Origin: Bacteriovoracales bacterium
GTDB lineage: Bacteria > Bdellovibrionota > Bacteriovoracia > Bacteriovoracales > Bacteriovoracaceae
Length of the DNA: 39,862 bases
Assembly: GCA_026713835.1 (NCBI GenBank)
Contig: JAPONP010000194.1
Span: 1-39,862, forward strand
Direction: 5' to 3'
Positions 32,841 through 39,862 of this stretch are shown here, in pieces (positions within the stretch are counted from its first letter, which is position 1; every line of letters begins with the position of its first letter). A model generated the notes under the pieces. The model had not been told where the DNA came from. It saw nothing but the letters and a program-made list of their open reading frames with translations, and did no database searches. Both the position numbers and the translations under genes were made by a program.

Positions 32841-33626
32841 TCACTTTATATTATTTACTGTTTGCAACATTTGATCTGCGACATTCATTACCTTTGAATT
32901 CATTTCATAAGCCCTTTGGGCCCGAATAAGATTTGTCATTTCATTCATCATGGAGACATTCGATGCTTCCAAAGCTCCCTGAACGATGCTTCCGGCCTTA
33001 TTCTCTCCAGGAACCTGCTGAATCGCCTCTCCACTAGATGGGGTTCCTGCCAAAATGTTTCCTCCCATATTTTTTAATCCAACAGGATTTGTAAAGTTAA
33101 AAATAGGAATAGTGGCAACTTCTTGAGGCTTAGAATTTCCTTTTTCATAGACCTCAACAAGCCCATTAGAATTGATATTGATACTGACCGCTCCGGAAGG
33201 AATCGTCATACCGGGAAAAATCTTGTAGCCTTTTCTCGTAACTAATGCTCCCTGATTATCGACATTAAAAGATCCATCTCTTGTAAATCTCAATTCACCA
33301 CTGGGTAAAATAACTCCAAAAAAGCCATCTCCATCAATCATTAAATCATACGGTCGCTCTGTCTTTTGGAAACTTCCCGAAGAATGAATCCTTCGAGTAG
33401 CAGAAACTTTGGCACCTGAGCCAATTTGTGTGCCTATATTATACCTTGTATCGGCATCAGACCTGGCTCCGGATTCTGTTAGTGTTTCATACATGAGATC
33501 ATCAAATTCCACCCTTGATTTTTTAAACCCAACCGTATTGATATTTGCGATATTATTTGAAATGTTATTAACATTGGCCTCTTGAGCCGCCATTCCCGTT
33601 GCCGAAGTATGAATTGCTCTTAACAT
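32841..33626 (-). CDS. flgG: Flagellar distal rod protein FlgG
   Basis: Forms the distal rod. The 261-residue product has the family length and begins MLRAIHTSATGMAAQEANVNNISNNIANINTVGFKKSRV. It carries RPYDLMIDGDGFFGVILPSGELRFTRDGSFNVDNQGALVTRKGY in the middle and ends EASNVSMMNEMTNLIRAQRAYEMNSKVMNVADQMLQTVNNIK. Both axial-protein termini are perfect. It lies 45 nt downstream of flgF. Confidence 0.98.
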   Translation of the reverse strand: MLRAIHTSATGMAAQEANVNNISNNIANINTVGFKKSRVEFDDLMYETLTESGARSDADTRYNIGTQIGSGAKVSATRRIHSSGSFQKTERPYDLMIDGDGFFGVILPSGELRFTRDGSFNVDNQGALVTRKGYKIFPGMTIPSGAVSININSNGLVEVYEKGNSKPQEVATIPIFNFTNPVGLKNMGGNILAGTPSSGEAIQQVPGENKAGSIVQGALEASNVSMMNEMTNLIRAQRAYEMNSKVMNVADQMLQTVNNIK

Positions 33627-33671
33627 AACTCTCTTTTCATCGATTCTTGGTCAAATCTATTTAGACCAAAT

Positions 33672-34562
33672 TTAAAATTTTAGAATTTCGTTCACAGCTT
33701 TTTCAGAAATGTTGCTATAGTTTTTAACTGCTCTTTGAATTGATTCAAAATGCCTATTGGCCTTGATAAGCTCTGACATCTCCTCTACGGCATTAACATT
33801 AGAATCCTCAATAAATCCCTGATGAATCGTAGAGCCTATTTTACCAATTATGATATTATCGCGATCTCGATTGATAAAAAGAGATCGGCCTTCTTTTCTC
33901 AAAGAATTGATATCTTTAAACTCGGCGACTGAAATCCTAGCTACGGGATCACCATTAACAAAAATATCTCCTTGGAGGTTGATCACCACTTTACCGGGTT
34001 TTAAACTAATTATCTTTTCTTTAGGGAAAAGAGTTTCGACTTCGCCTTCTTCTTTTAATTTCAAATTTTTTCCAACCGGAATACCTAAGACGGGAAAGCC
34101 TTTATCATTAACGAGAAGCCCATTACTCGAAAGGGACAAATGACCCGATCTTGTATAACGGACTCCTCTAGGAGATAGCACTTTAATAAAGCCCTTACCA
34201 TTGATCCCAATATCTAAAGGGTTTTCGGTTGCCTTCAATGCTCCCTGTTCAAATGAAGTAAAACTCGCTGCAACCTTTACATAGGCCTTTTCTCCGCCCT
34301 GAGAACGATAAAAATCTTCAGGGGCCCACTCCTTCCTTGGAAGATCTATCCCTTCCAATCCTTTTTCAAATACCGTCAAATACTCTTTGAAAACCAATCG
34401 ATCCTTCTTGAAACCGGAAGTATTGGCATTGGCCACATTATTGGCAATGACATCAACCTTATTTTGCTGAGCGATTGCGGCAGATAGTGGTATCCATATA
34501 TCTTTCAAAAAAGTCTCCGGCATTTCCTCGGCATCACTGCCTCCTTCTAAATAAATCCCCAT
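33672..34562 (-). CDS. flgF: Flagellar proximal rod protein FlgF
   Basis: Rod subunit of the flagellar basal body. The 296-residue product has WIPLSAAIAQQNKVDVIANNVANANTSGFKKDRLVF near the N-terminus (about 22-57), NPLDIGINGKGFIKVLSPRGVRYTRSGHLSLSSNGLLVNDKGFPVLG, and the C-terminal GFIEDSNVNAVEEMSELIKANRHFESIQRAVKNYSNISEKAVNEILKF. The first 18 residues are acidic and unusual for FlgF, so an internal start is possible, but no clear alternative is seen. It is the first gene of the minus-strand flagellar operon. Confidence 0.95.
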   Translation of the reverse strand: MGIYLEGGSDAEEMPETFLKDIWIPLSAAIAQQNKVDVIANNVANANTSGFKKDRLVFKEYLTVFEKGLEGIDLPRKEWAPEDFYRSQGGEKAYVKVAASFTSFEQGALKATENPLDIGINGKGFIKVLSPRGVRYTRSGHLSLSSNGLLVNDKGFPVLGIPVGKNLKLKEEGEVETLFPKEKIISLKPGKVVINLQGDIFVNGDPVARISVAEFKDINSLRKEGRSLFINRDRDNIIIGKIGSTIHQGFIEDSNVNAVEEMSELIKANRHFESIQRAVKNYSNISEKAVNEILKF

Positions 34563-34910
34563 CTCTTACCTCAAGCCTACTATAGCAACTCAAAAGCTAA
34601 AAATTATACGCTAGGCAAAATATGACTTTGTAAAAACTTTTTAAGATTCCTACAAGAGCAATCAGTGGCCATTCCATTTTTATTACGCTAAAGTTATCAA
34701 GGTGATGGCTTCTCTAGAAAGACAAGTGCTGTTTGATGCCCCCAATTTCTACTAATAGAAAAGGGCTTGGATTTTTTGTTTAGGTCATCTCGCTCCTTTC
34801 TCCACGCAGATCAAAAATAGGAATTGGAGATAGGAATTGAAGAAATGAAGAAGGCCCAAACCAATGGAAATGGCGCTCCGCGTCGAGAAGCCCCCACAGG
34901 AAAATGGAAT
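34563..34910. other. Divergent intergenic region between flgF and xseB
   Basis: About 350 bp. On the minus strand a perfect TATAAT (plus coordinates 34603-34608) lies about 40 nt before the flgF start, with only a poor -35 (ACAAAG at 17 nt), so a housekeeping or activator-dependent promoter is possible. No sigma-54 (GG-N10-GC) or clear sigma-28 site was recognised. From 34824 the frame of xseB is open upstream of its preferred start. Nothing else could be supported. Confidence 0.4.
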
Positions 34911-35123
34911 ATGGCACAGAAAACAAAAAATTTAGAACAAAAGCTTGCAGAACTGGAGAAAATTATCAATCTTTTGGAAAAGAATGAGTTTGACCTTGAC
35001 GAAAATATAAAAAATTTCGAAAAGGGGGCACAGCTTTATAAAGAGTGCAAATCAATTCTTGGCCTAGCTGAGAAAAAAATTAAAAAACTTACAGATTCGC
35101 TTAAAGAAGAGAATTTCGATTAA
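34911..35123 (+). CDS. xseB: Exodeoxyribonuclease VII small subunit XseB
   Basis: Small helical subunit of exonuclease VII, which degrades single-stranded DNA. ATG 34911 gives 70 residues, matching the usual size: NLEQKLAELEKIINLLEKNEFDLDENIKNFEKGAQLYKECK and a C-terminal LAEKKIKKLTDSLKE. Starts at TTG 34824 (99 residues) or ATG 34845 (92 residues) are also in frame and would add a Gly/Pro/Arg-rich, non-conserved tail; the ribosome-site evidence does not settle this. The large subunit xseA is not in the window. The gene is divergent from the flagellar operon. Confidence 0.85.
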   Translation: MAQKTKNLEQKLAELEKIINLLEKNEFDLDENIKNFEKGAQLYKECKSILGLAEKKIKKLTDSLKEENFD

Positions 35124-35166
35124 ACCATCCTCCCCTTATCCCTTATGGAATCTTTGCCTTAAAAAA

Positions 35167-35181
35167 TAGGAGTCTCTCCTA
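35167..35181 (-). terminator. Hairpin with T-run on the minus strand upstream of the PBP1A gene
   Basis: TAGGAG (35167-35172) pairs with CTCCTA (35176-35181) around TCT. Read on the minus strand it is followed by six T (35161-35166), so it looks like a terminator for transcription running leftwards, where no gene of this window needs one. On the plus strand it is only a short leader hairpin, just before a TATAAT-like -10 (35190-35195). Confidence 0.4.
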
Positions 35182-35235
35182 AAAAGGGTTATAATAAGAC
35201 TAACCAAATTAAATGGAAAAAAAGAGCTAAAAAGA

Positions 35236-38028
35236 ATGATATCTCGAAAACCCTCTATCAACCTCTTTTCTTTTTTCTTAAATATTTTACTTTTTGGAGT
35301 TTTTTTTGTTGCCCTCCTTTTTGGAATTCTCGCTCTCTCACTCCCTGAAGTTACCGAAATAGCAGATTTTAACCCCCCAATCCCCTCCCAAATTTTATCC
35401 CGAGATGGAAAACTTATTTTAGAGTTTGGATCAGAAAAGAGAGACATCACACCTATTTCGGAGATACCACAAAAAGTCATTGATTCTTTTCTCGTGGCAG
35501 AAGATAAAAACTTTTACTCCCACAACGGAATCGATTATTGGGGAATACTAAGAGCATTCTGGGCCAATATCAAAGCCTTTAAAGTGGTTCAAGGAGGCTC
35601 GACTATTACCCAACAAGTTGCAAAACAATTGTACCTTTCCGGCGAACGATCCATTATTAGAAAAATTCGAGATATGCTGTTGGCGGTAAAGTTGGAAAAA
35701 AAATTTACAAAAGATGAGATCCTCTATCTCTATCTTAATAAGGTGTATCTGGGTGGAGGCTTTTATGGCGTTACGGCAGCCTTTAGAGGATACTTTGGAA
35801 AAGAATTAAATGAATCCACCGTTGCCGAATGTGCCCTCATTGCAGGGCTTTTGGTTGCTCCCGGACGCTACTCTCCTTATGTCAATCCCGAATATGCAAA
35901 ACTAAGACAAGGATATGTTCTCAGACGTTTATTAGATACGGGTAAGATTGATGAAGAAACATTTCAAAGTGCCAAAAACGAAGTTATAAAAATTCAAACT
36001 AAAAAGTCATCCTCTCTTAAAGGTGGCTATTTCACCGAATGGATAAGACAAACGGTTGAAAACAAAGTTGGAAGGGAAAATTTTGGAAAAAATGGCTTTA
36101 AAATTTTTACCACGATCGACCTAGGACTTCAGGAAAATGCTGAGAAATATGTGAAGGAAGGAGTCAAAGCAATTGATAAAAGACAAGGTTACAAGGGCCC
36201 TCTTAGACATATCAACAGAGATGAAGATATTAAAAAATTCTTTCTAGAACAAAGAGAAAAAATATACCGGGAAAATTCCAAATTTTTTCTTTTCAACTCA
36301 TCTCATGATGTTCTTGTAAAATATGAACATATTCTCAATGAAGACACGTTGCAAAAAATAGAAGAATATGACCAAAGCATTTTAAAGTTAAAGCCTTCCT
36401 ACAAAATCTATCCGGGGAACCTTAATCCCGACGAAGACCCTTTCATAAATTTTATAAATGAAAGCGAAGTGTACGAAGCAATCGTCTTGCATACAGATAA
36501 CGTCCATAGATCTATTTACGTTTCAATCGGTGGGGTCAAAGGAATCATCCCCCATAAAGAGTTCCAATGGGCCAAAGCTCGACTGATTTCGACCGATAGA
36601 AATTATATCCCTCCTGTCACCTATCCCAACTCCATTCTAAAAAGAGGTGACATTATTTTGGTAAAAGTTTTAGAAAAAGAAACTTCAATTTACAACACGA
36701 TGAATCCATCCTCTAAAAAAGCGTTAACTCGGAAAGAGACTATTAAGCAGTACAAGTCACAAAAATTTCTAAAACTTGCACTAGATCAAGAAAGTGATGT
36801 TGAAGGAGCACTCGTAGCCATTCACCCAAAGACCGGTGAAGTTTTAAGTCTTGTAGGAGGAAAGGATTTTTCAATCTCTCAATTTAATAGGGCCATTCAA
36901 TCCTTTAGACAGCCGGGATCTTCATTTAAACCGATATTATATGCCGTTGCTTTAGAAAACGGATTTAAAGCAAATGATATCCTCATCGACTCCCCCGAAT
37001 CTCTCGGTGGAGTTAGTGAAGGGATTAGTTGGAAACCAAGAAATTATGATGGCACATTTAAAGGTCCAATCACCTTTAGACGTGCCCTTGAAACGAGTAG
37101 AAATATCCCAACGATAAAGCTTGCCTCAAAAGTTGGAGTCCAAAAAATTATAGACTTTACAAAAAGAATAGGTATAAAAGCAAGATTGAAACCAGATTTA
37201 TCATTGGCCCTCGGATCGACTGAAATGACATTGATGGATATTACAAGTACCTACGCTATATTTCCTAACGGCGGTATGAGGGTCACGCCAAAAACCATTA
37301 TCAGCATTTCAGATCGATTTGAAACAGAATATTCGACAGAAGACTTTGAACCCTATAAAGACTCTAAAAAATTGAAAGAAGAGGAAGGGGAAGAAGGAGC
37401 GGAGGGAGAAAGCCGTAGCGGCTATTCCAATAAAGAAAAAAATGACAAGATTGATTCAAAAAATATCCGAAAGGTAGATGATAAAGATTCAGACCAAGAA
37501 ATCAATCAATTTCTTGTTAATCTCAACGACAAAAATGTTTATGATGAAAGATTGGCTTTCATCATGACAAATATACTTCGAGGAGTTATTCAAAATGGTA
37601 CAGGTGCAAGTGCAAAACATATCAGTGCTTTTATCGGAGGCAAAACAGGTACGACAAATAATTATGCTGATGCTCTTTTTTTAGGCTTTTCCTCCAATCT
37701 CGTCCTAGGTGTTTGGACAGGGTTCGATGACAATAAAACCCTAGGATGGGGTGAAACAGGTGCCAAAGCGGCACTACCCATCTGGAAAAGGTATATGGCC
37801 AATTATCTTAAAAGATATGGCGAACAGGATTTTAAAACTCCAAATGGAATCATCAATGTTAGAGTAAACAAAGAAACGGGGCAACTTGCAAAGCCTTCGG
37901 ATATAAAAACGATTATGGAAACTTTTGTCATCGGCACTGAACCCGGCTCTAAAGAAGAAAATACATCCCCTATTCAAGATATCGAAAATGATTTATTTGA
38001 TGAAGGAGATTATTTTAATAATCAATAG
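35236..38028 (+). CDS. mrcA: Bifunctional class A penicillin-binding protein (PBP1A type)
   Basis: Peptidoglycan glycosyltransferase/transpeptidase of the inner membrane. The 930-residue product has one N-terminal membrane helix (about 10-33), a GT51 domain with catalytic Glu89 in EDKNFYSHNG, GGSTITQQVAKQLYL (120-134) and YLNKVYLGGGFYGV, then an OB-like insert (about 310-520) as in PBP1A. The transpeptidase has SSFK (Ser562 to Lys565), SRN (621-623) and KTG (803-805). Just before the KTG block, residues about 705-765 are an acidic, low-complexity insert (KLKEEEGEEGAEGE onward), absent from typical PBP1A. The ribosome site is weak. It is followed by gshA after 33 nt. Confidence 0.95.
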   Translation: MISRKPSINLFSFFLNILLFGVFFVALLFGILALSLPEVTEIADFNPPIPSQILSRDGKLILEFGSEKRDITPISEIPQKVIDSFLVAEDKNFYSHNGIDYWGILRAFWANIKAFKVVQGGSTITQQVAKQLYLSGERSIIRKIRDMLLAVKLEKKFTKDEILYLYLNKVYLGGGFYGVTAAFRGYFGKELNESTVAECALIAGLLVAPGRYSPYVNPEYAKLRQGYVLRRLLDTGKIDEETFQSAKNEVIKIQTKKSSSLKGGYFTEWIRQTVENKVGRENFGKNGFKIFTTIDLGLQENAEKYVKEGVKAIDKRQGYKGPLRHINRDEDIKKFFLEQREKIYRENSKFFLFNSSHDVLVKYEHILNEDTLQKIEEYDQSILKLKPSYKIYPGNLNPDEDPFINFINESEVYEAIVLHTDNVHRSIYVSIGGVKGIIPHKEFQWAKARLISTDRNYIPPVTYPNSILKRGDIILVKVLEKETSIYNTMNPSSKKALTRKETIKQYKSQKFLKLALDQESDVEGALVAIHPKTGEVLSLVGGKDFSISQFNRAIQSFRQPGSSFKPILYAVALENGFKANDILIDSPESLGGVSEGISWKPRNYDGTFKGPITFRRALETSRNIPTIKLASKVGVQKIIDFTKRIGIKARLKPDLSLALGSTEMTLMDITSTYAIFPNGGMRVTPKTIISISDRFETEYSTEDFEPYKDSKKLKEEEGEEGAEGESRSGYSNKEKNDKIDSKNIRKVDDKDSDQEINQFLVNLNDKNVYDERLAFIMTNILRGVIQNGTGASAKHISAFIGGKTGTTNNYADALFLGFSSNLVLGVWTGFDDNKTLGWGETGAKAALPIWKRYMANYLKRYGEQDFKTPNGIINVRVNKETGQLAKPSDIKTIMETFVIGTEPGSKEENTSPIQDIENDLFDEGDYFNNQ

Positions 38029-38061
38029 TCTTCAAAAAACTAGTTCCTCCTTATATGCCCT

Positions 38062-39600
38062 ATGAACGACTTACATAAACTAGAATTGGCATCATCTATT
38101 CGAAGAGGTCTCGAAAGAGAATGTCTTAGAGTTACACCCAAAGGAGACATTGCGGACACTCTTCATAGTAAGGCCATTGGCTCTGCCCTCACTCATCCCT
38201 ATATTACGACAGATTATTCAGAAGCGTTGCTTGAATTTATTACTCCTACACTTCAGGATCCTCAAGAACTTTTAGATTTTCTCCAAGAGCTTCACCTTTT
38301 TACCCTGAAAAATATCGGCGATGAAATTCTTTGGAATAATAGTATGCCCTGCTTGCTAAGAAAAGATAGTGAAATCCCTATCGCTTATTACGGAACATCT
38401 AATATAGGTAAGATGAAAACCATCTACAGAAAAGGCCTCTTTCATCGCTACGGCTCTTCAATGCAAACCATTTCAGGAGTCCATTTCAACTTCTCTCTTT
38501 CCGATGAATGTTTTGAAAAACTTCGCCAAAAGGATTCATTTCAAGGAGGATTTCAAGACTATAAATCAAAAAAATATATGACTGCTATTAGGAATATCCA
38601 TAAATACTCCTGGCTTATACCCTATATGATGGGCTCATCACCAAGTATTTGCCGATCATTCCTCCATAAAACGTCCAAAAAATATAATTTGATAAAATTT
38701 GATGAGAGAGGAACCCTCTCATATCAAGGGGCCACTTCCCTTCGCCTGAGTCATCTCGGTTACACAAATGCAGAACAATTCCATATCAATATCTCTTATA
38801 ATTCATTGGAATCTTATATTAGAGATCTACGCCAAATAATCCATTCCAAGAGCAAAGATTGGGAAAAAATCGGCATCATAGAAAACAATGAATATAAGCA
38901 GTTAAATGATAATATCCTTCAGCTAGAAAATGAATACTATTCCGGAGTTCGCCCAAAAAGAAAAACTCTTTCTGGAGAATCTCCTACAAATGCATTAGCC
39001 GAAAGAGGGGTCGAATACATTGAGATTCGGTCATTAGATGTCAATCCTTTTTCCCTAATTGGAATCAACTTAGATCAAATCCTTTTCTTAGATGTTTTCT
39101 TACTCTTTTGCCTTCTAAGCGATGCCGAAAAATTTGACCTTGAAGCCACAAATGAATATCGCAAAAATCAAGAACTCGTCGCTCGTCACGGAAGGACACC
39201 CGACATCGTTCTTTTTCGCTCTGGAGAGAAGGTAGCACTTCTTGACTGGGGCAAGGAGTTGTTCCAAGACCTCTTTAAAATTGCGCACGCCTTGGATGGC
39301 ACCTATGACTATTCCAAGGCCATAAGCACCTTTGAAAAAGGCCTCACCGATCCCAACCTTCTCTACTCAGCCAAACTAGAATGCGATATGCAAGACAACA
39401 ATGAAACATTTTTTCAACATACGTTAAGAAGATCGGCGGAAATTTCCGATCTTTTGCGATCAAAACCACTCCCCACCGAAAAAGATGCCCATTTGGCACA
39501 AGTGACCCGACAATCCCTCAAAAGGCAAGAAGAGATCGAAAAATCCGATGATCTAGAATTTAAGGACTTCTTGGCCCATTACTTTCAACAAAATATTTGA
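38062..39600 (+). CDS. gshA: Glutamate-cysteine ligase (gamma-glutamylcysteine synthetase)
   Basis: ATP-dependent first step of glutathione synthesis. The 512-residue product has the length of the E. coli-type (proteobacterial) enzyme. Signatures: SIRRGLERECLRVTPKG (12-28), HPYITTDYSEALLEFITP, SMQTISGVHFNFSLSDE, the SSPSICRSF segment, and a GVEYIEIRSLDVNPF metal/substrate motif. Bacterial type 2 (YbdK) and plant-type enzymes lack this arrangement. gshB is not in the window. There is no recognisable ribosome site (the upstream CCTCCTT is the complement of one), so the start rests on the conserved N-terminus. Confidence 0.95.
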   Translation: MNDLHKLELASSIRRGLERECLRVTPKGDIADTLHSKAIGSALTHPYITTDYSEALLEFITPTLQDPQELLDFLQELHLFTLKNIGDEILWNNSMPCLLRKDSEIPIAYYGTSNIGKMKTIYRKGLFHRYGSSMQTISGVHFNFSLSDECFEKLRQKDSFQGGFQDYKSKKYMTAIRNIHKYSWLIPYMMGSSPSICRSFLHKTSKKYNLIKFDERGTLSYQGATSLRLSHLGYTNAEQFHINISYNSLESYIRDLRQIIHSKSKDWEKIGIIENNEYKQLNDNILQLENEYYSGVRPKRKTLSGESPTNALAERGVEYIEIRSLDVNPFSLIGINLDQILFLDVFLLFCLLSDAEKFDLEATNEYRKNQELVARHGRTPDIVLFRSGEKVALLDWGKELFQDLFKIAHALDGTYDYSKAISTFEKGLTDPNLLYSAKLECDMQDNNETFFQHTLRRSAEISDLLRSKPLPTEKDAHLAQVTRQSLKRQEEIEKSDDLEFKDFLAHYFQQNI

Positions 39601-39737
39601 CCACGGGAAAATCCCCTCTCCAGAGCATAGACAAGAGATAACTTCCCATGTATATACTGAGTGTCGCATATCCATAGCAATCGGATCGAATAAAAAGATG
39701 ACGAGATATTGGGGATAAAAACGAATAGATTTCATAA

Positions 39738-39813
39738 GCGGGCATAGCTCAATTGGTAGAGCACCAGCCTTCCAAGCTGGGGGTTGTGGGTTCGAGTCTC
39801 ATTGCCCGCTCCA
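39738..39813 (+). tRNA. tRNA-Gly (anticodon UCC)
   Basis: Full cloverleaf: acceptor GCGGGCA (39738-39744) with TGCCCGC (39803-39809), D-arm GCTC/GAGC, anticodon arm CCAGC/GCTGG with loop CTTCCAA giving UCC, T-arm with TTCGAGT loop (two G-T pairs in its stem), discriminator T and an encoded CCA end at 39811-39813. A run of six T follows at once and may end the transcript. Confidence 0.96.
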
Positions 39814-39862
39814 TTTTTTGCGCAGCATTATTTCGATTTGACTCAAACCTCAATAATTCTAA

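Noticed and set aside
1-39862. CRISPR array, insertion sequence, prophage or toxin-antitoxin module
   Set aside because: No regularly spaced direct repeats, transposase, integrase, phage or toxin-like genes were seen; nearly all DNA is accounted for by housekeeping and flagellar genes.

Overview
The window reads as chromosomal core DNA of a motile Gram-negative bacterium. It has L- and P-ring flagellar genes, an LPS-heptose nucleotidyltransferase, a proteobacterial-type glutathione gene (gshA) and a meso-DAP-type MurE. The combination of a full division/cell-wall cluster, a FliW-CsrA flagellar switch, a PASTA-tailed FtsI and modest GC content points to a delta-proteobacterium-like lineage; Bdellovibrionota (Bacteriovorax-like) is my best guess. 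That assignment is inference from gene content, not from a marker gene.

Layout. 1-2340: a nested inverted repeat at the left edge, nadK, and a convergent secreted M14 carboxypeptidase. 2487-19882: MTA phosphorylase (mtnP) followed within 6 nt by the dcw cluster in classical order: rsmH, ftsL, ftsI, murE, murF, mraY, murD, ftsW, murG, murC, murB, a divergent ftsQ, ftsA, ftsZ. No mraZ precedes rsmH. 19916-22047: rsmE, an RDD membrane protein and rfaE2. 22048-25239: a flagellin with a structured leader and its own terminator, an A-type Fe-S carrier, and a YgfZ protein fused to a long TPR tail. 25255-34562 (minus strand): a flagellar block transcribed flgF-flgG-flgA-flgH-flgI-flgJ(rod-binding only)-flgM-flgN-flgK-flgL, then csrA and fliW. 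34911-39813: xseB, a class A PBP (PBP1A type), gshA and tRNA-Gly(UCC).

How the genes work together. The dcw block supplies the lipid II pathway (MurB to MurG, MraY), the septal synthase pair FtsW-FtsI with FtsL/FtsQ, and the cytokinetic ring (FtsA, FtsZ). The class A PBP further right is a second peptidoglycan polymerase. The flagellar block encodes the distal rod, P and L rings, hook-filament junctions, the FlgN chaperone, the FlgM anti-sigma factor and the FliW-CsrA translational switch; the flagellin it should control lies about 3 kb away on the other strand.

The most striking observation is MurD. The gene sits in the correct place and is full length, but the nucleotide-binding loop reads GRFGRSS instead of GTNGKTT. 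Several other catalytic positions (Mg-binding His, substrate Arg, the DSK and GG-DK motifs) are also replaced, while MurC, MurE and MurF in the same operon keep intact P-loops. It is either a pseudo-ligase or a strongly altered D-glutamate ligase.
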